Assembly: GCA_029561455.1 (NCBI GenBank)
Contig: JAKQIY010000036.1
Coordinates: forward strand, 1-40,945
Direction of reading: 5' to 3'
Length of the DNA: 40,945 nucleotides
Source of the DNA: a bacterium
GTDB taxonomy: Bacteria; Zhuqueibacterota; Zhuqueibacteria; Residuimicrobiales; Krinioviventaceae
A model generated the notes under the pieces. The model was given only the letters and a program-made list of their open reading frames with translations, made no database searches and was not told the origin of the DNA. Positions 15,816 through 23,697 of the stretch are shown piece after piece. How positions within the stretch are numbered: the first letter of the stretch is position 1; each line of letters starts with the position of its first letter. The position numbers and the translations under genes were made by a program.

Positions 15816-16633
15816 TCCCAAATATCCTCCTCATTCTTTATCTGCGCATAAGTGAAAACCGGACCATCCTTGCAGGCATAGTAACCGCCCATCACACAAT
15901 GCCGGCACTGGCCAAACCCACAGTACATTTTCTTTTCCATAGAAAGGTAGATATTTTCATCTTTATAACCATATTTAAGCAGATCCATTGTGCCGAATTT
16001 CATCATTATCGGCGGTCCGCATACCACGGCAGGATTGTGCGCGGGATCGATATCCAGCTTTTTCAGCAGAGTGGTTACCAGTCCCACATCTTCATTCCAG
16101 GTCTCACCTGCCGGTACCACATCGACGCTGCGTAAAAACCGCACATTTTTATATTTGCGCCATTCAGTAACAGCATCTTTATAAATACAATCTTGAGGCG
16201 TTTTTGCTCCGGCAAAAAAAGTAATACTGTTATACTTTTCCACATCATGAAGCAGGGTAAGGAACAGCGAGCGTAACGGGGCCAGGCCGCAGCCACCGCC
16301 AAGTATTAAAAGGTCTTTGCCCGCAAATTTCTCCAAAGGATAGCGGGTTCCGTAAGGACCGCGCAGACCAACCTGATCACCCGGCTGCGCTTTGTGCACA
16401 TATTCGGTGACAAAGCCGGTCTTCATAATGGTAATGTCCATCTCCTCACTGATATAATGAGAAGATGATGGCGTAAATGGTCCTTCGCCAATGCCGGGGA
16501 TCGTAAGTTCAATAAACTGTCCGGTCTTAAAGGGGATCGGTCGTTCCGGTTTTACCCGTAACGTTCGGATCAACGGCGATTCCTGGATGACATCGTAAAT
16601 AGTGGCCGGAATAACCTCATACGGATTATGCAT
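15812..16633 (-). CDS. Sulfhydrogenase gamma-like FAD/NAD(P)/[2Fe-2S] subunit
   Basis: 273 residues, starting at the ATG at 16633 with GAGGAG about seven bases upstream. It is a ferredoxin-NADP-reductase-type flavoprotein. FAD-binding region: FTPSSSHYIS and LRGPYGTRYPL. NAD(P)-binding: LILGGGCGLAPLRSLF and VVCGPPIMMKF. C-terminal [2Fe-2S] site: MYCGFGQCRHCVMGGYYAC. This is the architecture of the gamma subunit of cytosolic sulfhydrogenases (HydG/HyhG; not the H-cluster maturase also called HydG) and of AsrB. It should exchange electrons with NADH or NADPH. It lies 35 bp after the beta-like subunit. The choice between NADH and NADPH cannot be made from sequence alone. Confidence 0.9.
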   Translation of the reverse strand: MHNPYEVIPATIYDVIQESPLIRTLRVKPERPIPFKTGQFIELTIPGIGEGPFTPSSSHYISEEMDITIMKTGFVTEYVHKAQPGDQVGLRGPYGTRYPLEKFAGKDLLILGGGCGLAPLRSLFLTLLHDVEKYNSITFFAGAKTPQDCIYKDAVTEWRKYKNVRFLRSVDVVPAGETWNEDVGLVTTLLKKLDIDPAHNPAVVCGPPIMMKFGTMDLLKYGYKDENIYLSMEKKMYCGFGQCRHCVMGGYYACKDGPVFTYAQIKNEEDIWE

Positions 16634-16668
16634 ATTTTTCTCCTCAGCCTCTCTGGAATAAAAAATTT

Positions 16669-17703
16669 TTATGATACTACAGCCACAGTTTCGGAAATAT
16701 TGCGCACAACCTGGCGGAAATCGATTCCTGCCGTACAGGTTTCGGTACAGCGCCCGCAACCGGTACAGCCGAGTTCGCCAAAGTTACTGTGCATAAACAG
16801 AAATTTACAGAGATAACGGTTGCGGAAACGCTGGAACATTTTCGGGCGCGGCGAGCCGCCTCCGGCTACACGGGCATAGCCATGTAACTGGCAGGAATCC
16901 ATTGAGCGGACCTTGACAAACTGCTGCGCTTTGGTTTCATCATTCAAAATCAAACAATAACAAGTGGGACAAATATGCGTACAGGCGCCACAGCCCACAC
17001 AGGTTAGGGATTCTCTGTTCCAGTTTTCTTTGCCGCTGCTTTGCAGCCGCGTATAATCGTCGCCCCGTTCAAAGGCCCGGTTTTGTTCGTGCAGCAAGCG
17101 GATGATTTCAGAACGTTTTTTTTCAATAGCGCTTTTTATCCCCTCTTTTGCCGGCTGCATGGAAAAATTTTTTGCCATCAAATCCAGTAATTCTTGCCCT
17201 TTATCGCTGCCGACTGTAACCCGGTATTGTTCGCCAAGCCGGGACAAATTCAAATCAAAACCAGCTTCAGCAAATGGTTTTCCGCCTGTCAGGGTACAAT
17301 GACAGGTTGGCGCAATTTCCGAACAATCCGTAGCTATGATCGTCGTACTATGTCGCCAGTGGCTATACCCCGGATCGACAAAATCTTTATTGATCATCGC
17401 CTGGTCGAGAACGTGCAGAGCGCGCAGATCGCATCCTTTGGCGCCGACAATGAGACGTTTAATAGCTGGAAACCCGGCGGGCAGCATTTTTTCGCGGGGT
17501 TGAAAAAAGAAGACTTTTAAAGGATCTACGGTACGGTATGAATCAAGGTTATACGTACCTGTTTGTGTCATAGGAGTAAAGTAATAATTTTTCAGGAGAG
17601 GATTTCGGGAGGGAGCGGGCAGAACGACCTGATCAAAATTATGGAATGTTTTATCAAGACATTTGTGCAGAAAGGAAAAAAAATCTTCCACTTTAATAAC
17701 CAT
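16669..17703 (-). CDS. Sulfhydrogenase beta-like iron-sulfur subunit (HydB/HyhB/AsrA family)
   Basis: 344 residues and first gene of the operon; GGAGGTG lies five bases upstream of the ATG. Two [4Fe-4S] motifs are visible: CVGCGACTHICPTC (C235-C248) and CTGCGRCTETC (C313-C323). A conserved stretch around residues 125-140 (TDCSEIAPTCHCTL) is typical of the beta subunit of group 3b sulfhydrogenases and of AsrA. It accepts electrons from the gamma flavoprotein and passes them on. In this operon the usual partners HydD and HydA (group 3b small and large subunits) are missing, and group 4 catalytic genes stand in their place. Confidence 0.9.
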   Translation of the reverse strand: MVIKVEDFFSFLHKCLDKTFHNFDQVVLPAPSRNPLLKNYYFTPMTQTGTYNLDSYRTVDPLKVFFFQPREKMLPAGFPAIKRLIVGAKGCDLRALHVLDQAMINKDFVDPGYSHWRHSTTIIATDCSEIAPTCHCTLTGGKPFAEAGFDLNLSRLGEQYRVTVGSDKGQELLDLMAKNFSMQPAKEGIKSAIEKKRSEIIRLLHEQNRAFERGDDYTRLQSSGKENWNRESLTCVGCGACTHICPTCYCLILNDETKAQQFVKVRSMDSCQLHGYARVAGGGSPRPKMFQRFRNRYLCKFLFMHSNFGELGCTGCGRCTETCTAGIDFRQVVRNISETVAVVS

Positions 17704-18233
17704 TGCAACACCTCCGTCGCATATCTTGCTGGTTCAAAAAACGCATCAAAAGCACGGATGAAAAATCCGCAAGGGCTTGCCGGATTTCAGGAAATTTGTA
17801 AAGAACAAGTGGTTGTGGTAATACAATATTTCTTGCAAGGTATCAATAAAAGGAAGGTACGATTTTTAAGACAAAAGTCAGACAATCCGGCGCCGCGCCA
17901 GTTCAATCATGGCAATTATTCATTCCTGGAGAACAATAAAAATACCCACAAGATGAAAAAAAACACTACTGCTTCCGGATCTCATTACGAATATCATTCT
18001 GGCACCGACCCATTATTGATTCATGAAAATTGGTAGACGAAGAGTTGTCAGGTCCTTAGCGGAAGAAGTGAGCCTTGTATTTGGCGGGCATGTCAGGGCT
18101 CGTGGTGTATATGTGTAGTGGCAGCGTATCTGATGCAGTATTCAGTCGAATTTTTATATCTTTAATAGTATAATCAAACTAAAGTTTAAGTGCAAGTATT
18201 TTTTTTAAAAATGAATAAAATTCAATAATTTTC
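17704..18233. promoter_or_regulatory. Long leader/promoter region of the hydrogenase operon
   Basis: A 530-bp gap precedes the 17-gene operon. The only firm element is the Shine-Dalgarno GGAGGTG at 17709-17715. No reliable sigma54, Rex or FNR-type palindrome stood out on the minus strand, and no hairpin is compelling. Overlapping ORFs on the plus strand have no ribosome binding site or family resemblance and are judged non-coding. The size leaves room for several operators or a lost small gene. Confidence 0.45.
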
Positions 18234-18569
18234 TTACCTTAACCCGACCTGGTACAATTGTCCGGCGACCTCGAAAGCGTTATTGGGGGTTGTAAAAACC
18301 GGAATGTTCTTTTGCTCCGCTTTTTCAACCGCATCCGGTTCCGGTTTTATTCCGCCCGGCAGAATGACCCCGGCCAGACCTTTGAAAAAAACCAGGGCAA
18401 TTATATTAACATGGGTCTGGTTGGTAATCCACAGTTCACCTTTACGGGCTCTGGCCATAACATCACTCAAAATGTCGGAAAAGATTGCGCCGGTTACTTC
18501 GGTATTCAAGTCCGGTCCCGGATGTAACGGGATCAGGTGCAGTTTGATAATAATACTTTTCAAATCCAT
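18234..18569 (-). CDS. DRTGG-domain protein
   Basis: 111 residues, one DRTGG-like domain: AIFSDILSDVMARARKGELW, then THVNIIALVFFKGLAGVILP and a C-terminal IPVFTTPNNAFEVAGQLY. Stand-alone DRTGG proteins are often encoded with [FeFe]-hydrogenase subunits and HsfB-type sensors, and are thought to bind a small ligand or nucleotide; their precise role is unknown. Here it follows the [FeFe]-like sensor kinase by 81 bp on the same strand and precedes the [NiFe] operon. AGGATA lies just upstream of the ATG. It probably acts with the kinase in signalling. Confidence 0.8.
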   Translation of the reverse strand: MDLKSIIIKLHLIPLHPGPDLNTEVTGAIFSDILSDVMARARKGELWITNQTHVNIIALVFFKGLAGVILPGGIKPEPDAVEKAEQKNIPVFTTPNNAFEVAGQLYQVGLR

Positions 18570-18650
18570 ATATTATCCTGGTTTTATTATAACAGAAATT
18601 AATTACCGTAAACTGCTAACCTTAACTAGTTATGTTCTTTTGCAAAAATA

Positions 18651-20702
18651 TCAAACAGGGTCACTCTCCTTATGCAACAATACCTGGTTAAACAGACCAT
18701 TATTCTGCATAGCTCTGGCCGTCGGCAAAAAAACGGTAAAGGTTGCGCCTTCTCCTGCCTTGCCGGATACACTTATTTCACCCTGGTGTTTTTGGATGAT
18801 GCCGTAAGAAATTGCCAGTCCCAACCCCGTGCCCTTGCCTGGCGGCTTGGTGGTGAAAAATGGATCAAAAATCTTGTCCTTAATCTCATCTGCTATACCC
18901 GGCCCGGTATCGGTAAAAATGGCCATCACGCGCTGCCGGTCGGGTGACATATCGGTTTTAACCACCAGCTGACCATTGCCCTGCATGGCTTCGGCGGCAT
19001 TTAAAATGATATTTAAAAAGATCTGCTGAATTTGTCCGACATCGACAAACACTTTATCGATGTCGCCCTGCAATTCCTTAACGATCTCGATGTTTTGAAA
19101 AATTGCCTGACGTTCAATTAAAGAGAGCGTGCTGGTTAATATTTTATTGAGATCAGTTATTGCCGCCTGGGTTCGCGATTGCCGGGAAAAGTCCAGTAAA
19201 CCCTGCACTATTTTACGGCACCGCTCCGTTTCATCGACTATTCTTTTCAGGTCGGTATAATCCTGGTCAGTTTTGTTTTTTTTCTCCATGAGCAGATTGG
19301 TAAAAATAAGAATGCCACCCAACGGATTGTTCAGTTCGTGCGCGACCCCGGCGGCCAGTTCGCCAATGGAAGCCAGTTTTTCAGATTGTACCAATTGCTG
19401 CTGGGTTTTACGCAGCGTATCCAGCGATTCCTTTAATTCCTGATTGGACTTTTGCGCTTCATTCTGTACCTGTTCCAGCTTGTCAATCATATAGGGCAAA
19501 CACATTTCAGCCTCCGCCAGTCCCCGGAAAACCGCAACAGCTTTTTCATAACAGGAAGGGTAACCGCAAGCGCCGCAATTTAATTCGTCTTCTGGATTCA
19601 TTTTCCCGGTCATTGCCAGAATGCGTTTAATATCGGCTTTGCCAGGTTGTTTTTCCGGCTTGTATTCATTGGTGAACTGCCGGCTTGTATCCGGTATTTG
19701 CTCCTGACTAATTTCCCGGGGCGATTCCAGCCGGGACTGTTCTTTGATGTAATTAATAACCCGATCTTTTTTCACAAAAACCGACAGGGAGTTGTCTATT
19801 TTGGGTCCATTAATACAGCCTTCACAAAACAGAATATCAAGGAATTTGGCCTCGATCTCCCCTTCTGCGGCTTTACTGATAATTTCCAATACCCGATCCC
19901 GCCCTTCGGTAACGATAATATCATTATCAGTAATATCGGCATCAATGCCGGCGCTTTTTAATAAACCACCGGAAACCGGAAACAGTTTACCGTGCTGTCC
20001 GCGCGGCCCATCAAATTCACTATTGGACAAATCAGCCAGTTGAATTTGATTATAATCAAACATGGCTTTCAATTCATCGAACGTTAAAACGCAGTCAATT
20101 ACAGCTTCAAGTTTGTTGTCAATCATCTCCCGCTTTTTGGCTATGCAGGGTCCGATAAAAACCAGGTGGTTGTCTCCGCCGTAATTCTTTTTAATATAAC
20201 GGCCGACAGCGATCATTGGGGAAACTACCGGCGCCAGACAAATAGACAAAAAAGGATAGTACTTTTCAATATAACTCACCACGGCGGGGCACGGCGATGA
20301 GATGATTACCGGCATTACGTTGGCTTCCAGCAGTTGTTTGTACTTGAAACTTACCAGGTCTGCCCCAAAGGCGACATCAAACACCCTGGCAAAACCTAAC
20401 TGCCTGATTGCAGTAAGTACCTGGGCCGGGGAAATATCGGGAAAAGCGGCCGGAAAAGAGGGCGCCAGCAGTGCATACACATTTTTACGGGTACTGAGTA
20501 ATTGCATGACCGGTAAAATATCATCGCGAATGCTTTTGGCGTTTTGCGGACAGACGCGCACACAATAGCCGCAGGCAATGCAACGCTCGGCAATAACCTG
20601 AGCCTGGCCTTTTTCGACCTTGATGGCTTTGGCGGGGCAATTACGTATACATGAGTAACAACGTTTGCACCTGGTTTCGATTGTGGTAACTACTGGCGAC
20701 AA
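18651..20702 (-). CDS. [FeFe]-hydrogenase-like sensor histidine kinase (HsfB-type)
   Basis: 683 residues, no transmembrane helices. Order: two [4Fe-4S] motifs ([24 protein letters not shown]; residues 12-51); an [FeFe]-hydrogenase large-domain homologue (about 60-325) with SSPCPAVV (C138), [10 protein letters not shown] (C186) and FCEGCINGP (C293, C296); an FeS domain CGACGYPSC-x16-C (376-401); a coiled coil (about 405-445); HisKA with phospho-acceptor His455 in [14 protein letters not shown]; and an ATPase with N, G1 (DTGPGI), F and G2 ([11 protein letters not shown]) boxes. The cysteine that relays protons in catalytic enzymes is replaced by Pro137. It is best read as a H2 or redox sensor. 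The start must be TTG at 20702, because an in-frame stop lies just upstream and no ATG precedes the first cluster. No response regulator is adjacent. Confidence 0.9.
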   Translation of the reverse strand: MSPVVTTIETRCKRCYSCIRNCPAKAIKVEKGQAQVIAERCIACGYCVRVCPQNAKSIRDDILPVMQLLSTRKNVYALLAPSFPAAFPDISPAQVLTAIRQLGFARVFDVAFGADLVSFKYKQLLEANVMPVIISSPCPAVVSYIEKYYPFLSICLAPVVSPMIAVGRYIKKNYGGDNHLVFIGPCIAKKREMIDNKLEAVIDCVLTFDELKAMFDYNQIQLADLSNSEFDGPRGQHGKLFPVSGGLLKSAGIDADITDNDIIVTEGRDRVLEIISKAAEGEIEAKFLDILFCEGCINGPKIDNSLSVFVKKDRVINYIKEQSRLESPREISQEQIPDTSRQFTNEYKPEKQPGKADIKRILAMTGKMNPEDELNCGACGYPSCYEKAVAVFRGLAEAEMCLPYMIDKLEQVQNEAQKSNQELKESLDTLRKTQQQLVQSEKLASIGELAAGVAHELNNPLGGILIFTNLLMEKKNKTDQDYTDLKRIVDETERCRKIVQGLLDFSRQSRTQAAITDLNKILTSTLSLIERQAIFQNIEIVKELQGDIDKVFVDVGQIQQIFLNIILNAAEAMQGNGQLVVKTDMSPDRQRVMAIFTDTGPGIADEIKDKIFDPFFTTKPPGKGTGLGLAISYGIIQKHQGEISVSGKAGEGATFTVFLPTARAMQNNGLFNQVLLHKESDPV

Positions 20703-20947
20703 TTTTCAATTCCATTTGTTTGGCGGACAAAAAGAATTTAAAAAGCCGGTATTCTCTTGATGTGTTGGTAGCTTTCCTGGGGATGGCAAAAATTTCCTGT
20801 TTTACCGGATGGATAGCGGGGGCAGTGGCATCAGCTTTTTATTTTCTCTACTCATGTTTATGTTGTCTATGTCATGATGATAATACTCTCTTGCAGTTGT
20901 CAAATTTTTCCAGTTTAATTGCCTTGTGATGATACTCCAGGCTTCCG

Positions 20948-21733
20948 TCAACCAACTAAAAAATTGCTTCCGACCAGGCCGTCCGGATAATAAAGCTGCC
21001 GATATTCTTCATTTTCCAGCAAATGCCGGGTTATAACCCCGTTTTCCCTGTCGATGAGATATTTTAATTCGGTGATATTTTCCGACCACGTATTGCCGTT
21101 AAAAAACTGCATACCGGGAAACTGGGTTTTATAGAGCGCACTGCGGCTGTAACAGGAACCGAGATAAATATTTTCAATACCATACTCTTTCATCAAACCT
21201 ACAACCACCGTCATCATGTACATGCCAAGATGGTCGGCCGGAAATTGTAAATCATAAAAGGCATAGTAATAAAAAGCCATCGCAGGTTTTTGCAGGTAAA
21301 GCATTACCAGGCCGATTTCTTTTCCCGAAGTTTTATCGGTAAAAATAACCAGGTGTGATATGATCGGTGAACTCATCAACCGATCCAGCCGCTCATAACT
21401 CATCACATCCTGTCCGAATTTGGCATCCGCATAATTCTTACAAAACTCGCGCCATTGCCGGGTAAAGTCAAAATCACTGCGGGGAACTAGTTTAATAGCT
21501 ATCTCCCCGCCTTTGCGTAGTATGCGCCGGTTTTCAGAAGACGGCTGGTATTTATCCAACACGACCCGGATATTGCGGCATAAATAAAAGCGATCCAGGT
21601 TGGGAGAATTGGGTAAAAATCCCCGGCTAAATAGATCTGCCGGGGTTTCGTGTGATTCCGGAACCGCCCATATTGAATATGGGAAGATATAATGCTCGTA
21701 ATCCGATTTATATTCTGAAAAAAACAATTTCAT
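20948..21733 (-). CDS. GNAT-fold protein resembling arginyl/leucyl-tRNA-protein transferase C-domain
   Basis: 261 residues from the ATG at 21733 (an ATG at 21751 is also possible; a longer frame overlaps the upstream gene). It starts MKLFFSEYKSDYEHYIFPYS, like the N-end-rule ATE/Bpt family. The C-terminal half has AFYYYAFYDL, LGMYMMTVVVGLMKEYGIEN and YLGSCYSRSALYKTQFPGMQ, similar to the ATE motif in which a Y-I-x-S-C-x-K-M-x-Y-K segment is followed by a proline-containing turn. The N-terminal Cys pair of true ATE enzymes is not seen. A role in transferring an aminoacyl or acyl group is plausible; a specific substrate cannot be named. It follows the ATP-grasp gene and probably shares its transcript. 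Confidence 0.55.
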   Translation of the reverse strand: MKLFFSEYKSDYEHYIFPYSIWAVPESHETPADLFSRGFLPNSPNLDRFYLCRNIRVVLDKYQPSSENRRILRKGGEIAIKLVPRSDFDFTRQWREFCKNYADAKFGQDVMSYERLDRLMSSPIISHLVIFTDKTSGKEIGLVMLYLQKPAMAFYYYAFYDLQFPADHLGMYMMTVVVGLMKEYGIENIYLGSCYSRSALYKTQFPGMQFFNGNTWSENITELKYLIDRENGVITRHLLENEEYRQLYYPDGLVGSNFLVG

Positions 21734-21788
21734 AGGTACAGGTTCTTTCATTGCGCTAGTTGAAATTGAGAATTGATTGAGAAACCTG

Positions 21789-23054
21789 TCAATTTTCTCC
21801 CGGCGGCCACAAACTTTTACCGACATCCAGGCGGAAATAACTGCTGAGGCAGTAAATTTTACGTATATTTTTATAGGCAAGATCAATAGCGCCCTGCATG
21901 GTTTCGGCGACAGCAGCAATATCGGCAATACGGTGCCCGGTCATCAGCAAGTGCTTATCCGGCCCGCCGGTTACTTCATTCCACCAAATATCGCAGTCCG
22001 GCTCTTCCTGCATTTGTACGGTTAAATAGGGCCCGGTAATTTTGGTATAGGGATAGCCCCAACCGGCCAGGGTCAGCACACAGGCATAACGCTTGCCCGG
22101 TTTATAATCTATGGTTAGTTTTTTATTATGCGCCGTATCCAGCCAAATTTGTACCGGATTCTTTAACATGCGCAACAGCGGCAATCCTGCGGTAACGCCG
22201 GTGCGGACGTTATATTCCAGAACATACCACTTGCCGTCGCGTTTGGCGGCGGTAACCTGCACCGGGCCATTGAAATTGGTTTCACGGAACCAGGGCAATA
22301 ACGGATGGATCAATTCCCTGGCCAGGCCATACTTGTCGCCGGGATCGACCTCAACCAAACCGCCCAGCGGCGCGCCTGCTACCGGCCCCATATTGCCGTC
22401 AAAAGCGCGTTTATATTCCTGGTTGGTTACCAGCGAATAGATCTCGCCATTACTCACCAGCACAATATGTCCCGCTTCACGTCGGCCCATATATTCCTGT
22501 AAAAACACCCCTTCGGCATAATCAACGTTTTCCAGCCAGCTTTTGGTATCTGCAACGGTTTCGGTAACAATGGTATGCACCGGGCTGCCGGGTCGGCACA
22601 AGGGATTTTTGATAACATAGGGTTTAGGATGTTTGTTGACATATTCCAACGCTTCGAGGCGGTTTTTTGCAACATGCGAGAGTGGAAAAGGTATGCCGTA
22701 TTTTTTACATAATTTATAGGCAAAATCACGATCCCGTTCCAGTTGCATGGCGTCGTTAACCGGGGCAAAGATGGGTATGCCGGAATTCAAGAATTCATCT
22801 GTCCAGGGCTGCTGATGCCAGTCGATGGACATTGGAAAAACCAGGTCAATTTTTAAATCCTTGAGTAATTTACAGGGATTGGGATAATCCTTGTACGAAA
22901 AAACCTTCCCTTCCCTGGCCGCGCTGTAATGACCATAATCGCGGTTTAAATAACAAAACACTTCGGCGCCTTCCTCAGCCAGTATCCGCATGGCGGAACT
23001 GGCAAAAGAACCGATGCCGAACACCATGATCCTTTTTTTTTCTTTACTGCTCAT
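21789..23054 (-). CDS. PurD-like ATP-grasp ligase
   Basis: 421 residues from the ATG at 23054; a TTG ten codons upstream has no ribosome binding site. The N-terminal domain begins RIMVFGIGSFASSAMRILAE, as in the PurD/CarB-like pre-ATP-grasp fold. ATP-grasp landmarks are YVIKNPL (ATP-binding Lys), EGVFLQEYMGRREAGHIVLV and KWYVLEYNVRTG, where the Glu-x-Asn pair would bind magnesium. The C-terminal ~100 residues resemble the PurD C-domain. Such enzymes join a carboxylate to an amine through an acyl phosphate. It is unlikely to be purine PurD, since the neighbours are acyltransferases and a membrane protease, not pur genes. The substrate is unknown. Confidence 0.8.
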   Translation of the reverse strand: MSSKEKKRIMVFGIGSFASSAMRILAEEGAEVFCYLNRDYGHYSAAREGKVFSYKDYPNPCKLLKDLKIDLVFPMSIDWHQQPWTDEFLNSGIPIFAPVNDAMQLERDRDFAYKLCKKYGIPFPLSHVAKNRLEALEYVNKHPKPYVIKNPLCRPGSPVHTIVTETVADTKSWLENVDYAEGVFLQEYMGRREAGHIVLVSNGEIYSLVTNQEYKRAFDGNMGPVAGAPLGGLVEVDPGDKYGLARELIHPLLPWFRETNFNGPVQVTAAKRDGKWYVLEYNVRTGVTAGLPLLRMLKNPVQIWLDTAHNKKLTIDYKPGKRYACVLTLAGWGYPYTKITGPYLTVQMQEEPDCDIWWNEVTGGPDKHLLMTGHRIADIAAVAETMQGAIDLAYKNIRKIYCLSSYFRLDVGKSLWPPGEN

Positions 23055-23093
23055 GAATTCAATCAGCCTTTCTTCAGATAGCAAACAGTAAAA

Positions 23094-23687
23094 TTACAGA
23101 TTTTGAGACAATTTTTCAACCATTCCTTTAATAACACCACCATTTAAATCTTCACGCAGAATATCCATATATATATCATTATAAAATTTTCCGGCAATAT
23201 AGCAGTTTTGCCGCCGCATGCCAATCCGTTTAAAACCGATCTTTTCATAAACATGAATCGCTCTGTTATTGAACTCATGTACACGTAAAAATATGCTGAC
23301 CAGGTTAGCAATATTGAACCCATAGTCGATGGTTAACAGGGTTGCTTCGGTTCCATAGCCTTTATTTTGATAGTCCTTATCGCCGATGACAATACCAAAC
23401 TCGGCGCCGCGGCTCACGGGTTCCACATTCAACAGCGCCGTAGTGCCGATGGGCTTGCCATTGCTTTTATCGAATATTGTGAACAAAATATTATCGCTGT
23501 TATCCATAGTGGCAAGCCACTCGGTTTCCTGCTCATGGGTCAATAACAACGAGGGTGTCAGGTATAAAAAATTACCGGCATCGTGCAGCCATAACCGATA
23601 CAAATCGTTCAGCTCTTTTTGCATGGGGCCGAGTAACACTTTTTTACCGGTCATTTTCGGGGCTATTGTTGTCAGGTCCATTCTCAT
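23094..23687 (-). CDS. GNAT-family N-acetyltransferase (RimJ/RimL-like)
   Basis: 197 residues. The acetyl-CoA-binding segment reads GIVIGDKDYQNKGYGTEATL, with the Q/R-x-x-G-x-G/A-like pyrophosphate loop as Q-N-K-G-Y-G. The flanking pattern LRVHEFNNRAIHVYEKIGFK (motif B, N-x-x-A-x-x-x-Y-E-K-x-G-F) is classic for RimJ/RimL-type enzymes, which acetylate protein N-termini, ribosomal proteins or amino-acid-like small molecules. It sits between the CPBP protease gene (10 bp away) and the ATP-grasp ligase gene (about 39 bp away), so it belongs to the same four-gene unit. An ATG two codons in is an alternative start. Confidence 0.88.
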   Translation of the reverse strand: MRMDLTTIAPKMTGKKVLLGPMQKELNDLYRLWLHDAGNFLYLTPSLLLTHEQETEWLATMDNSDNILFTIFDKSNGKPIGTTALLNVEPVSRGAEFGIVIGDKDYQNKGYGTEATLLTIDYGFNIANLVSIFLRVHEFNNRAIHVYEKIGFKRIGMRRQNCYIAGKFYNDIYMDILREDLNGGVIKGMVEKLSQNL

Positions 23688-23697
23688 CTCGTATTTG

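Noticed and set aside
5405-17703. Operon as a respiratory complex I
   Set aside because: The NuoD-like protein keeps both Cys pairs that bind nickel and iron, the Mrp-type subunits replace NuoA/J/M/N, and no quinone-type NuoE/F/G set is present.
15812-17703. A complete group 3b sulfhydrogenase
   Set aside because: Only the beta and gamma subunits are present; the catalytic subunits downstream are NuoB/NuoD-like group 4 proteins, not group 3b.
17563-18036. 157-codon plus-strand ORF upstream of the hydrogenase operon
   Set aside because: It overlaps the start of the beta-like subunit gene on the opposite strand and shows no domain resemblance; treated as a shadow frame.
18169-18174. TATAAT box on the plus strand
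   Set aside because: No plus-strand gene follows it, and no matching -35 element is visible; expected by chance in AT-rich DNA.
20720-20929. 69-codon plus-strand ORF with a hydrophobic stretch between the kinase and the ATE-like gene
   Set aside because: Starts with TTG, has no ribosome binding site and lies against the direction of both flanking genes; the hydrophobic run alone is not enough.
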